NCBI GenBank assembly: GCA_963811825.1
Contig: CAWESS010000029.1
Location: 186,001 to 250,000, forward strand
Direction of reading: 5' to 3'
DNA length: 64,000 nucleotides
From: Fodinibacter sp963811825
GTDB lineage: Bacteria; Actinomycetota; Actinomycetes; Actinomycetales; Dermatophilaceae
The notes beneath the pieces are model-generated. The model was not told the DNA's origin. It searched no databases and was given only the letters and a program-made list of their open reading frames with translations. A program made the translations under genes and the position numbers. Below are positions 26,943-36,254 of this stretch, one piece after another (the first letter of the stretch is position 1; every line of letters begins with the position of its first letter).

Positions 26943-29350
26943 CGTGAACCTTCCTGCGCGGGAACGGGATCGAGACCCTCGGAGTGATGCCGACGGAGCT
27001 CCCACAGCTCCGACGGGCTGATCGGCATCGAGCGGATGGGAAAGCCCTCGGCATCCTCGATCGCCGAGGCGATGACGGCCGTGACGGGGATCGTCCCGGC
27101 CTCGCCGGCACCCTTGAGGCCGAGGGGGTTGAGCGGGCTGGGCGTCTCGAGGTGGTCGGTCTCGATGTGGGGCACCTCGGAGGCGTAGGGCATGAGGAAG
27201 TCCATGAACGAGGCGTTGAGCAGCTGCCCGGACTCGTCGTAGGCCATCCGCTCGTACAGGGCACCACCCACGCCCTGCGCCACCCCGCCGTGCACCTGGC
27301 CCTCGACGATCATCGGGTTGACCATGACGCCGCAGTCGTGGACGACGCAGTAGCGCAGGATGCGGATCTCGGCGGTGACCGGGTCGGTCTCGACGATCGC
27401 CGCGTGCATGCCGTTGGCGAACGTCGCCTGGGTGGGGGAGTAGAAGTCCTGCCCCTCGAGGCCCGGCTCGTCGTCATCGGCGACCGGTGGCTTGTCGGGG
27501 TCGAAGGTGCCGGCGAACTGCGTTGCCGCCTTGGACGACTCGTCGAAGGCGTACCGCAGCGGGTTCGAGAGCACGGCCACGGTCGACAGGGCGATCGACG
27601 TGCCCGGCGCACCCTTCACGGAGATGACGCCGTCCTCGATCTGCAGGTCGTCGGCAGACACCTCCAGGGCATCGGCGGCGATGCGCAGCGCCTTGGCGCG
27701 CACCACCTGGGCCGCGAGCGCCACGGCGTTGCCCGACATGACCGCACCGCGCGAGGCGAACGTGCCCACGGCATAGGCCATCCGCCGGGTGTCGCCGGTG
27801 GTGACGTGGACGTCCTCGATCCGCACCCCGAGCTCGTCGGCGACGATCTGCGCGAGGATCGTCTGGTGGCCCTGGCCCTGGGTCGTGAGCCCGGTCGCGA
27901 CGTTGACCCGACCGCTCGTCTCCACGTGGACGTGCCCGCCCTCGTAGGGGCCGACGCCGGTGCCCTCGACGTAGCAGCCGATGCCGAGCCCCACGCGTCG
28001 ACCCTCGGATGCCGCCTGCTCGCGGTACGCGGCGAAGTCGTCCCAGCCGATGAGTGCCTTGAGCTTGGCCAGTGATGCCGGGAAGTCGCCGGAGTCGTAC
28101 TTCAGCGGTCGGCCGTCCTGGAACATCAGCCCGTGGTCGTAGGGCATCTCCTCGGGCTGGATGAAGTTGCGCGAGCGCACCTCGGCCCGGTCGAGACCGA
28201 GGCGAGCCGCGACGGCATCCATCGTCCGTTCCATCGCGTAGCAGCCCTGCGGGCGGCCGGCACCCCGGTACGGCGTCACGAGAACGGTGTTGGTGAACAG
28301 CGACCAGAACTCGACGCGGTAGGCGCCGGGCTTGTAGGGGCCGAGCAGCTGGGTCGCCGTGATGATCGGCACGATGATGCCGTAGGGGGTGTAGGCGCCG
28401 TTGTCGTGCCAGAAGCGCACGTCCAGGGCGAGGATGCGGCCCTCGTCGTCGAACCCGACCGTCACCTCCTGCACCTGCCCGCGCTCGTGCGAGCTGGAGA
28501 TGAAGTGCTCGCGGCGGTCCTCGGTCCACTTGACGTCACGACCGAGCAGGCGGGCCGCCCACGGCACGAGCACCTCCTCGGGCCACGGGTGCATGATCTT
28601 GACGCCGAACCCGCCGCCCACGTCGGGGGCGATGCACTCGACCTTCGCGAGCGGCATCCCGAGCTTGGCGGCGACGGCGGCGCGCACGCCGGTGGAGGTC
28701 TGGGTGGAGGAGTAGAGGCGCAGGGACTGCTCGTCGGCGTCCCACCGGGCGAAGACGCCCTTGCCCTCCATCGGCATGCAGGCGCTGCGCTCGATCTCGA
28801 GGTCGAGGGTCAGGGTGTGCGGCGCGGCGGCCATGGCGGAGGTGACGTCGCCGACCTCCTGGAGCAGGTGGGCCGCGATGTTGCCGGGGGCGTCGTCGTG
28901 CACGAGCGACTCGGCGGCGCGGGCGCGCTCGATGCCGACGACGACGGGCAGGCTCTCGTAGGTGACCCGGATGCGCTGGGCGGCGTCCTCGGCGAGGTAG
29001 CGGTCGCGGGCGACCACCATGACGACGGCCTCGCCGACGTGGTTGACCTCGTCCTTGGCCAGGCAGTACCCCGTGCGGGCGTGGGTGAGCGCCGGGTGCG
29101 GGATGAGGACGGGCAGCGGCTCGGCCACGCGCCCGGTGAGGTCGTCCCACGTGTAGATCGCCTCGACGCCGTCGACCTCCCACGCGTCGTCGATGTCGAT
29201 GTCGACGATCCGGGCGTGGGCGTGCGGGCTGCGCACGAAGGCCGCCGCGATGGCGCCCCGCCCGAGGTCGTCGAGGTAGCGTCCGTTGCCGGTCAGGAGG
29301 CGGGGGTCCTCGCGGCGCTGGACGCGCTCACCGAACTGGCGCGTGCTCAC
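26939..29350 (-). CDS. molybdenum hydroxylase large subunit (xanthine dehydrogenase / CoxL family, non-CO type)
   Basis: The 803-residue molybdopterin-cytosine-dinucleotide-binding subunit. GNGRYLDDL opens the aldehyde-oxidase 'hammerhead' domain; DVGGGFGVKIM, TPYRGAGRPQGCYAMER, TTQGQGHQT and LKGAGEAGTIP are the cofactor loops. The last contains the catalytic Glu. The active-site loop is PYRGAGR, not AYxCSFR, so this is not a CO-oxidising form I CoxL. It likely hydroxylates an N-heterocycle; beside a UraA/RutG-type permease, uracil/thymine is the leading guess. The GTG start overlaps the small-subunit stop (GTGA). Confidence 0.9.
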   Translation of the reverse strand: MSTRQFGERVQRREDPRLLTGNGRYLDDLGRGAIAAAFVRSPHAHARIVDIDIDDAWEVDGVEAIYTWDDLTGRVAEPLPVLIPHPALTHARTGYCLAKDEVNHVGEAVVMVVARDRYLAEDAAQRIRVTYESLPVVVGIERARAAESLVHDDAPGNIAAHLLQEVGDVTSAMAAAPHTLTLDLEIERSACMPMEGKGVFARWDADEQSLRLYSSTQTSTGVRAAVAAKLGMPLAKVECIAPDVGGGFGVKIMHPWPEEVLVPWAARLLGRDVKWTEDRREHFISSSHERGQVQEVTVGFDDEGRILALDVRFWHDNGAYTPYGIIVPIITATQLLGPYKPGAYRVEFWSLFTNTVLVTPYRGAGRPQGCYAMERTMDAVAARLGLDRAEVRSRNFIQPEEMPYDHGLMFQDGRPLKYDSGDFPASLAKLKALIGWDDFAAYREQAASEGRRVGLGIGCYVEGTGVGPYEGGHVHVETSGRVNVATGLTTQGQGHQTILAQIVADELGVRIEDVHVTTGDTRRMAYAVGTFASRGAVMSGNAVALAAQVVRAKALRIAADALEVSADDLQIEDGVISVKGAPGTSIALSTVAVLSNPLRYAFDESSKAATQFAGTFDPDKPPVADDDEPGLEGQDFYSPTQATFANGMHAAIVETDPVTAEIRILRYCVVHDCGVMVNPMIVEGQVHGGVAQGVGGALYERMAYDESGQLLNASFMDFLMPYASEVPHIETDHLETPSPLNPLGLKGAGEAGTIPVTAVIASAIEDAEGFPIRSMPISPSELWELRRHHSEGLDPVPAQEGSR

Positions 29351-29865
29351 GGGGTGGCCCCCTCGCGGCGGATCTCGGCGGCGCGGCAGACCGCGGAGAC
29401 GATGTTCTGGTAGCCGGTGCAGCGACACAGGTTCCCCGAGATCGCCTCGCGGGCCTGCTCGGGCGTCGGGTCGGGGTTGTCCTCGAGGTAGGCCGTGATC
29501 GTCGTGACGAAACCGGGTGTGCAGAAGCCGCACTGCAGCGCGTGGCACTCGGTGAAGGCCTGCTGCACCGGGCTGAGGTTCTCGGGGTCGTTGCCGATGC
29601 CCTCGATGGTCGTCACCTCGTGGCGCTGGGCACTGACGGCGAACATCAGGCAGGCGCGCATCGGCTGGCCGTCCACGAGCACGGTGCACGCGCCGCACAC
29701 CCCGTGCTCGCAGCCGACGTGGGTGCCGGTGAGGCCGAGGTCGTGGCGCAGGAAGTCGGACAGCAGCCGGCGCGCGGGTGCGGATGCCGTGCGGGTCACC
29801 CCGTTGACGCGCAGGCTGATGGTGAGCTGCTGCTCGGGGGGCGCGTCGGTGGTCGGCTCGCTCAT
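29347..29865 (-). CDS. molybdenum hydroxylase small (2Fe-2S) subunit
   Basis: 172 residues carrying two [2Fe-2S] clusters: the plant-ferredoxin type in CEHGVCGACTVLVDG followed by RACLMF, and the helical type in CGFCTPGF and NLCRCTGYQNI. It passes electrons from the molybdenum site to the FAD subunit. ATGA overlap with the medium subunit upstream and GTGA with the large subunit downstream show tight translational coupling. It has a slightly extended N-terminus, MSEPTTDAPPEQQL. Confidence 0.95.
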   Translation of the reverse strand: MSEPTTDAPPEQQLTISLRVNGVTRTASAPARRLLSDFLRHDLGLTGTHVGCEHGVCGACTVLVDGQPMRACLMFAVSAQRHEVTTIEGIGNDPENLSPVQQAFTECHALQCGFCTPGFVTTITAYLEDNPDPTPEQAREAISGNLCRCTGYQNIVSAVCRAAEIRREGATP

Positions 29866-30755
29866 GCGGCGCCCTCCTCGTCGGTGGTGGCCCCGCTGGA
29901 TGCCGGGGCGTTCGTCTGCGTCAGGGCGCGACGGGTGAGCTCGGCGGCCAGCATGCGGCGGTAGTCGGCGCTCGCGTGGATGTCACCCTCGGGGTCGACG
30001 AAGGCCCGCACGGCATCGACGACCTCGTCGGGTGCGGGTGCCGCGGCATCCCGTCCGCCCAGCACCGGGGTCAGGTCGAGCACGGTCGGCACCGGCGTGA
30101 CGGAGACGAAGGACGCGCGCGCCGAGACGACCACGCCGCCCACGACCTCGACGGCCACGGCGACCCCGGCCAGGGCGTAGTCACCGTGTCGGCGGCTGGA
30201 CTCGACGAACGCCGTACGGGTTCCGGGAGCGAACCGCCCGAACCGCACGGCCTCGACCAGCTCGTCGTGGGCCAGGGTCGTCTCGAGCGGGCCCTCGAAG
30301 AAGTCGGCTGCCGCGATCTCGCGCCGCCCGCCCGGGCCGACGGCCTCGATGACGCCGTCCGTCAGCACGACGACCGAGGGCATCTCCCCGGCGGGGTCGG
30401 CGTGGGCGATCGACCCCACCGTGGTGCCGCGGTTGCGGATCGCGGGGTGGGCGACGTTGCGCAGGGCCTGACGCAGGAGGGGGAGCGCGGCGAACGCCTC
30501 GTCGTGGCGCTCGAGCCCGGCGTGCCGCACGAGGGCCCCGACCCGCACCGAGGTGTCGGTGACGCGCACGGCATCCAGCCCGGCGACGCCGTTGATGTCG
30601 ACGAGGTGACCGGGGTTGGCCAGGCGCATCGACAGCACGGGGATCAGGCTCTGCCCGCCGGCCAGCACCTTGCCGTCGTGGCCGACCTCGCCGAGCACGG
30701 CGACGGCCTCGTCGACGGTGTCGGGTGCGTGGTGCACGAACGGTCCGGGCTTCAC
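29862..30755 (-). CDS. molybdenum hydroxylase medium (FAD) subunit
   Basis: A 297-residue subunit of the xanthine dehydrogenase/CoxM family. VKPGPFVHHAPDTVDEAV is the N-terminus; KVLAGGQSLIPVLSMRLANPGHLVDI is the FAD-binding loop and IRNRGTTVGSIAHADPAGEMPSV the second. It accepts electrons from the iron-sulfur subunit. The GTG at 30755 was chosen because the family's proteins start there; the frame also allows an upstream ATG. An inverted repeat GGGTGCA/TGCACCC (30777-30802) precedes it and may hold a promoter or operator. Confidence 0.9.
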   Translation of the reverse strand: MKPGPFVHHAPDTVDEAVAVLGEVGHDGKVLAGGQSLIPVLSMRLANPGHLVDINGVAGLDAVRVTDTSVRVGALVRHAGLERHDEAFAALPLLRQALRNVAHPAIRNRGTTVGSIAHADPAGEMPSVVVLTDGVIEAVGPGGRREIAAADFFEGPLETTLAHDELVEAVRFGRFAPGTRTAFVESSRRHGDYALAGVAVAVEVVGGVVVSARASFVSVTPVPTVLDLTPVLGGRDAAAPAPDEVVDAVRAFVDPEGDIHASADYRRMLAAELTRRALTQTNAPASSGATTDEEGAA

Positions 30756-30800
30756 CTGGTCGATCCTGCCTCTCGAGGGTGCATGGGGGTAATGGTGCAC

Positions 30801-30833
30801 CCCGCCCGGGTGGTGGTGGACGACCCGGGCGGG
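30801..30833. terminator. terminator hairpin after the permease gene
   Basis: An 11-bp perfect inverted repeat, CCCGCCCGGGT and ACCCGGGCGGG with an 11-base loop, lies 19 bases past the permease stop. It would separate the permease transcript from the molybdenum hydroxylase operon. No clear T-tract follows, as is common in GC-rich actinobacteria. Confidence 0.65.
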
Positions 30834-30851
30834 GCGATCGAGGCCGGCTGC

Positions 30852-32327
30852 CTACTTCGTGTCGGTGGTCCCGGGGTAGCCCTCCTGGTAGAGGTCGTCG
30901 ACCTGGTCGCCGTCGCCGTAGACGTGGTCGCCCACGGCGATGGCGGTGCCGTCGGCGCCGTCGCGCAGCTCGGCGGGGGCGATGGCACGCGCGAGGTGGT
31001 AGCCGCCGATCGCGACGATCGTGCCGAGGGCGATGCCGCTCAGGGTGAACTCGTCGCTGACCTGCATCTTCACGTCGCCGACGCCGATGACGATGCCCGC
31101 GGCGAGCGGGACGAGGTTGATCGGGTTGGCGAAGTCGACCCCGTTCTCCTTCCAGATCTTGGCGCCGAGCAGGCCGATCATCCCGTAGAGGACGACGGTG
31201 ATGCCGCCGAGCACCCCGCCGGGGATGGAGGCGACCAGGGCGCCGAACTTCGGGGAGAGGCCGAACAGGATCGCCACGGCCGCGGCCACGTAGTACGCCG
31301 CCGTGGAGTAGACCCGGGTGGCGGCCATGACGCCGATGTTCTCGGCGTACGTCGTCGTCGGGGAGCCGCCGAAGGTCGCGGCGACGGCGGTGCCGATGCC
31401 GTCACCGGCGATGGCGCGGCCCATGACGGGGTCGAGGTCGTGGCCGGTCATCTCGGCGACGGCCTTGACGTGGCCGGTGTTCTCGGCGATGAGGGCGATG
31501 ACGGCCGGGATGACGAGGATGATCGCCGCCATCGAGAAGCTCGGCAGGTGCCAGCCGACGATCTCCTTGCCGTCGGCGCCGATCATCGTCTCGGCCGGGA
31601 GGCCGAACCAGGAGGCGTCGCCGAGCCCGGCGGTGTTCCAGCGCAGGTGCTCGGTGGCCTCGGTGGCGCCGCCGAGGACCGAGGTGATCGGCCCGGAGGC
31701 CGTGTCGAGCAGCCACGACAGCGCGGTGCCGAAGATGAGGGCGAGGAAGATGGCGATCCGGCCGATGAACCCGCGGAAGGCGACCGCGACGACGATCGTG
31801 AAGATCATCGTGGCCAGGGCGACCCACTGGTCCTGGGGCCAGTAGATGTTCGCGACGACCGGGGCGAGGTTGAACCCGATGAGCATGACGACGGCGCCGG
31901 TGACGGCCGGCGGCAGCACCTTGTGCAGGACCGAGGGCCCGGCGACGTGGATGAGCAGGCCGACCGCGGCGAGCACGAGGCCCGCGACGAGGATGGCGCC
32001 CGTGACGTCCGCGCTCGTCGAGCCCTCCTGGGCGCGGATCGCGGCGACGGCCCCGACGAAGGCCGCCGACGTGCCGAGGTAGCTCGGCACCTTGCCCTGC
32101 ACGATGAGCAGGAACAGGATCGTCGCGATGCCGCTCATCATGATCGCGAGCTGGGGGTTCAGCCCCATGATGAGCGGGAAGACGAAGGTCGCCCCGAACA
32201 TCGCGACGACGTGCTGGGCGCCCAGACCGATGGTCTTGCCCCACGACAGGCGTTCGTCGGGGGCGACGACGCCTCCGGCGGCTACCTCAGCCGCGTCCTT
32301 GACCTTCCAACCGAGACCGAGTGCCAT
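30852..32327 (-). CDS. NCS2 nucleobase permease, UraA/RutG (pyrimidine) type
   Basis: A 491-residue, 14-helix proton-coupled nucleobase transporter. GLGAQHVVAMFGATFVFPLI is TM1; ALIAENTGHVKAV carries the TM8 glutamate; the TM10 segment GGSPTTTYAENIGVMAATR has the glutamate seen in uracil permeases UraA and RutG. Xanthine/urate permeases have a QNNGVxxxTG-type motif instead. It should therefore import uracil, thymine or a close analogue. GGGAGGA precedes the ATG by 8 bases. It lies between the PucR regulator and the molybdenum hydroxylase operon, on the same strand as both. Confidence 0.9.
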   Translation of the reverse strand: MALGLGWKVKDAAEVAAGGVVAPDERLSWGKTIGLGAQHVVAMFGATFVFPLIMGLNPQLAIMMSGIATILFLLIVQGKVPSYLGTSAAFVGAVAAIRAQEGSTSADVTGAILVAGLVLAAVGLLIHVAGPSVLHKVLPPAVTGAVVMLIGFNLAPVVANIYWPQDQWVALATMIFTIVVAVAFRGFIGRIAIFLALIFGTALSWLLDTASGPITSVLGGATEATEHLRWNTAGLGDASWFGLPAETMIGADGKEIVGWHLPSFSMAAIILVIPAVIALIAENTGHVKAVAEMTGHDLDPVMGRAIAGDGIGTAVAATFGGSPTTTYAENIGVMAATRVYSTAAYYVAAAVAILFGLSPKFGALVASIPGGVLGGITVVLYGMIGLLGAKIWKENGVDFANPINLVPLAAGIVIGVGDVKMQVSDEFTLSGIALGTIVAIGGYHLARAIAPAELRDGADGTAIAVGDHVYGDGDQVDDLYQEGYPGTTDTK

Positions 32328-32486
32328 GTGACGTCCTCCCTTGTCGGACCATGTCGGGCCGCAGCGAAGATGTCGCGTCCCACCTAGCAGTGATACACGG
32401 AAGGTAGTGACCCCCCACCGACGACATGCTCGGCAATCATTGACAGCCGGATGCCGGTCTCGTTGGCAACCGTCGCGGGGCTGCGG
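32328..32486. promoter_or_regulatory. permease upstream region with candidate operator
   Basis: CGTTGGCAAC at 32461-32470 lies 134 bases upstream of the permease ATG and just past the PucR stop. It has the same core as the motifs before carbamate kinase, hyuA and the DUF2877 gene. The rest of this 159-base gap presumably holds the permease promoter, but no clear -10/-35 pair was recognised. Confidence 0.4.
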
Positions 32487-33878
32487 TCAGATGCCGCGCA
32501 TCTGGTGGATCCGCAGGGCCAGCGCCAGGGTGAGCCGCAGCTGCGGGTCGGTGGTGAAGGGGCCGAGCATCCGCTCGAGCTTGGCGATGCGGTAGCGCAG
32601 CGTGTTGTAGTGGAAGAACAGCTGCCGGGCCGTCTCGGCGACGTTGATGTTCGTGTCGATGAGCACGGTGAGGGTGCGCCGCAGGTCGGCGTTCTCGGGG
32701 GAGTCGTCGCTCGCCAGCTCGCCGAGTGACTCGTCGACGAAGCGCCGCAGGTCGGCGCCGTCGGGGATCAGGGCGAGCAGCCGGTAGATGCCCAGCCCGT
32801 CGAAGTGCGTCAGGGCCGACTCGCCGTGCATCTGGCGTCCGACGTGCACGGCCTTGAGCGCCTCGTCGTAGGCCGCCGGCAGGTCGGCCATCGACGTGAT
32901 CGGCCGGGACACGCCCGTCGAGAAGCTGCGTCGACCACCGCCGCCGTCTCCGCGCACCACCCTGGCGATCTCGCCGACGGTGCGCATCACGGCATCCGTG
33001 GAGGCGTCCGGGTCGGCGGGGAGCAGCGCCACGACCTCCTGGCTGAAGCCGGCCACGGGCACGCTGGCGTCGCGCGTCCGAACCGCCTGCACCCAGGCCC
33101 GCACGAAGCGCTCCTGCAGGGAGCGCACCTCCTCCGGGGAGCGGCTCGTCTGCTCGTCGTTCTCGTCGGTCTCGGCGACGACCACGACGACGGGGCGGGC
33201 GAGGTCCCAGCCGAGGGACGCGGCGTGCGACACGGCATCCGCCGACTCACCGGCGCGCCCGGCGAGCGCGTCGCGCAGGAACTCGGCGCGGTACTTGCCC
33301 TCGACCGCGGCGACGGCCTGCTCCTTGGTGATGGCCAGGGCGGCGACGGTGGCCGCCCGCTCGAGCATGTGCACGTCGGTGGCGGTGAGGGGCTCGGTGG
33401 GGGAGAAGGCGCCGAGCAGGCCGTGGTCGGAGGACCCGGCGACGATCTTGACGAAGGCACGGGTGTTCTCGCCGCGACCGCCGGCGCCGTCGCGTGCGCC
33501 CACGGGCTCGCTCTCGACGAGCAGGCGGCCCGTGCGGTCGAAGCAGCCGAGGGCTCGCACCCGCTCCACCTCCTCGTCGCCGCCGGCCATGGCCAGGACG
33601 CGACCGTCGGTGGTGGTCACGACGGCCGCACCGCCGAAGAAGCCGGCGACCGCGGTGCAGAGCTCGAGCAGCGAGCCGCCGGCGAGGACGACTCGCACGA
33701 GCACGCGGTGCACCTCGTCCTCGCGCTCGAGGAGCGCGGCCTGGCGCTCGACCACCATCTCGAGGGCCCTGGCCCGGGCGGCAGGGTCGCTCGGGAGCCC
33801 GTCGGCGACCCCGGTCGCGAGCGCCGCCGATGTCAAGGTCTGTGCGTCTCCCGGCCGATCGTTGTCAACAATGACCAT
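32487..33878 (-). CDS. PucR-family transcriptional regulator
   Basis: 463 residues, the usual PucR/CdaR architecture. Residues 40-200 form a GAF-like sensor region (AVAGFFGGAAVVTTTDGRVLA). A GGDEF-like middle follows, and the C-terminus holds the PucR helix-turn-helix, TNINVAETARQLFFHYNTLRYRIAKLERMLG. PucR proteins typically control purine and amide catabolism. It is divergent from the DUF2877/FdrA/DUF1116 operon with only 34 bases between starts, and upstream of the permease. The ATG at 33878 lies inside operator-like repeats, so a later start (for example the Met about 40 codons in) is possible. Confidence 0.88.
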   Translation of the reverse strand: MVIVDNDRPGDAQTLTSAALATGVADGLPSDPAARARALEMVVERQAALLEREDEVHRVLVRVVLAGGSLLELCTAVAGFFGGAAVVTTTDGRVLAMAGGDEEVERVRALGCFDRTGRLLVESEPVGARDGAGGRGENTRAFVKIVAGSSDHGLLGAFSPTEPLTATDVHMLERAATVAALAITKEQAVAAVEGKYRAEFLRDALAGRAGESADAVSHAASLGWDLARPVVVVVAETDENDEQTSRSPEEVRSLQERFVRAWVQAVRTRDASVPVAGFSQEVVALLPADPDASTDAVMRTVGEIARVVRGDGGGGRRSFSTGVSRPITSMADLPAAYDEALKAVHVGRQMHGESALTHFDGLGIYRLLALIPDGADLRRFVDESLGELASDDSPENADLRRTLTVLIDTNINVAETARQLFFHYNTLRYRIAKLERMLGPFTTDPQLRLTLALALRIHQMRGI

Positions 33879-33885
33879 CTGGTCA
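33860..33885. promoter_or_regulatory. divergent operator region, pucR / DUF2877 gene
   Basis: CGTTGTCAACA (33860-33870) is the fourth example of the CGTTG(G/T)CAA core. It is followed directly by TGACCA-TC-TGGTCA (33872-33885), a perfect inverted repeat. Together they lie 28-53 bases before the DUF2877 ATG and overlap the assigned pucR start, a good place for autoregulation. Confidence 0.45.
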
Positions 33886-33912
33886 CTGTAGACCCGTCGC
33901 TACCGTCGCCGT

Positions 33913-34751
33913 ATGCCGTTCTCCGCAGGATCGTCGCCCGTGAGCACCTCGCGCGTGGGCCTCTCGGCGGCGGTCTCGACGCTCTCGGCTGCGCTCATCG
34001 AGGGGGATCCGGTGCCGGCCACCGTGCTCGGGGTGCACGCCCCGGCGCTCTACCTGGAGGTCGCCGGGCGGGTGCTCCCGGTGCTCACCTCGGATGCCGT
34101 CCCGCTCGCGACCGCCCTTCGCCTCGCCGTGCCCTCGGGCCGGGTCGACTGGGGTGTGGCTGCGGGCGACGTGGTCACGGTCGGTGGCCGGCTCGTGGTG
34201 CTGCCGGGCTGCGACATCGCGGCGGTCCGTACCTGGCGCCCCGCCCGCGTGTCCGCAGTCGGGGGGCTCGAAGTGGTCGTCCGGGCAGCCGGCTGAGCCC
34301 CCACCTCGAGGCGTGGAGTGCGAGCGGGTGGCTCGGGGACGGCATCCGCGCCGTCTCTGTCCGGTCGTGGCGAGGCGGCGGACCACCCGACTCTCGACTG
34401 CTGGGGCGGGGGCAGGGGCTGACGCCGGCGGGCGACGACGCGCTGGCCGGCATCCTGCTCGTCGCCCACGCCGTCGGTGGGGCCGAGACGCTAGCCGCCG
34501 CGGTGCGCTCCCGGTTGGGCTCGACCACCGCGGTGTCCGCCGCGCTCCTCGATGCCGCTGCGGACGGGTACGCCACGCGGGACGTCGTGGCGCTCGTCGA
34601 CGCCGCGCTCACCGGTGACGACGCCACCATCGCGCGCACCCTGCCCGCCGTCCTCGCGATCGGTCACACCTCGGGTGCCGACCTCGTCGCCGGGGTCGCC
34701 GGGGCGCTGCACCACCTCACCGACACCACCACCGGACGGAGCGCCGCATGA
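33913..34751 (+). CDS. DUF2877 protein (AllH-like oxamate carbamoyltransferase subunit), frameshifted
   Basis: The C-terminal half contains GRGQGLTPAGDDALAG, the signature of DUF2877. In E. coli the DUF2877 protein YlbF, with FdrA and the DUF1116 protein YlbE, forms oxamate carbamoyltransferase. The N-terminal half (MPFSAGSSPVSTSRVG) ends in a premature stop at 34294-34296 caused by a one-base frame change; corrected length is about 279 residues. Its last codon overlaps the fdrA ATG. It is the first gene of the three-gene carbamoyltransferase operon. Confidence 0.75.
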
Positions 34752-36254
34752 GCACCCACGTCGAGCTGAGAGCCGGGGCCTACCACGACTCCGTGAGCCT
34801 CATGCAGGTCTCGCGGGCCGTCGCAGGCACCCCCGGCGTCCAGGCCGCCCAGGTCGCGATGGCCACCGAGCTCAACGTCGACGTCCTGCGGTCGATGGGC
34901 TTCACCGTGCCGGCCGAGGCGGGGCCGAACGACCTCGTCATCGCCCTGCGCACCGACACCCCGGATGCCGTGGCGCCGGGTCTCGCGGCCGTCGCCGACG
35001 CGCTGGCCGGGCTCCGGGCCACGAGTGACTCCGGGGGTGGTGACGAGGTGGTGGCACCCCGCACGCTCGGCTCGGCCGCTGCTCGGGCGGGCGCCACGCT
35101 GGCCGTGATCTCCGTGCCCGGCCAGCACGCCGTGACCGAGGCCTTCGACGCGATCGCGTCGGGTCTGTCGGTGATGTTGTTCTCCGACAACGTCTCCGTC
35201 GAGGACGAGGTGGCGCTCAAGGACGCCGCAGCCGCGGCCGACGTGCTCGTCATGGGCCCGGACTGCGGCACGGCACACATCGGCGGGGTCGCCCTCGGGT
35301 TCGCGAACGTCGTGCGACCGGGGTCGGTCGGCATCGTCGCGGCCTCCGGCACCGGTGCCCAGCAGGTGATGTGCCTGCTCGACGCCGCCGGAGTCGGTGT
35401 CTCACACTGCCTCGGCGTGGGCGGGCGCGACCTCAAGGCGGCCGTCGGGGGTCGCTCGACGAAGCAGGCGCTGCGCGCGCTCGCCGACGACCCGGCGACC
35501 GAGGGCGTCATCGTCGTCTCCAAGCCGCCGGATGCCGCGGTGCTCGCGGAGGTCGAGGCGGAGGCCGCCGCACTGGGGCTGCGGGTGCACTGGGCCGTGC
35601 TCGGCGCCGGGCGGCCCGACCTCACCGCATCGGTCGAGGACTTCCTCCGCGGCCAGGGGCACGTCGTGCCGAGCTGGCCGTCGTGGCCGGCGACTGCGCC
35701 CGAGCCGGAGCGTGCTGACCTCGTCCAGGGCTCGGCGCTGCGCGGGTCTCTTCTGTGGCGGCACCCTCGCCGACGAGGCGATGACGGTCGCGGAAGGTGA
35801 GCTGGGCGGCATCCGCAGCAACATCGCCCACGACCCGGCGCTGGCGCTCGGCCCCGACCTGCGCGACGACGGCCACGTCATCATCGACTTCGGCGACGAC
35901 GGGATGACCCGGGGCCGGGCCCACCCGATGATCGACCCGACCCTGCGCCAGGAGCGCATCGCGGCCGAGGCGCTCGACCCGACGTGCGGGGTGCTCCTGC
36001 TCGACCTCGTGCTCGGCCACGGTGCCCACCCCGACCCTGCCGACGAGCTCGCGGATGCCGTTCGAGCGGCTCGGGCGACCGCCCTCGCCGCCGGACGTGT
36101 GTTGCCGGTCGTGGTGTCGCTCACCGGAACCGAGGCCGACCCCCAGGGCCGGGCACGCTGTGCGCAGGTGCTCGCAGACGCTGGTGCCAGCGTCCACCTG
36201 TCCAACGCCGCTGCCACGCGCACGGCCCTGACCCTGCTGAGGAGCGCGCGATGA
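34748..36254 (+). CDS. fdrA: FdrA-like acyl-CoA-synthetase-fold subunit (AllF-like), frameshifted
   Basis: About 501 residues with the CoA-ligase (succinyl-CoA synthetase alpha-like) fold but no ATP-grasp. VMLFSDNVSVEDEVALKDAA and VLVMGPDCGTAHIGGVALGFANVV are phosphate/CoA-fold loops; GLFCGGTLADEAM is the FdrA motif in the second half. A frame change near 35740 separates the halves. By homology it is a subunit of a carbamoyltransferase acting on N-carbamoyl amides (oxalurate to oxamate plus carbamoyl phosphate). It is coupled to both neighbours by ATGA overlaps. Confidence 0.82.

Noticed and set aside
26939..30755. Aerobic carbon monoxide dehydrogenase (CoxMSL) assignment
   Set aside because: The large subunit has PYRGAGR instead of the AYxCSFR loop required in CO-oxidising form I enzymes; only the general family is supported.
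29976..32387. An 800-codon plus-strand open frame opposite the permease and FAD subunit
   Set aside because: A repetitive Asp/Gly/Arg-rich translation without any domain; it is the reverse complement of confidently identified genes.
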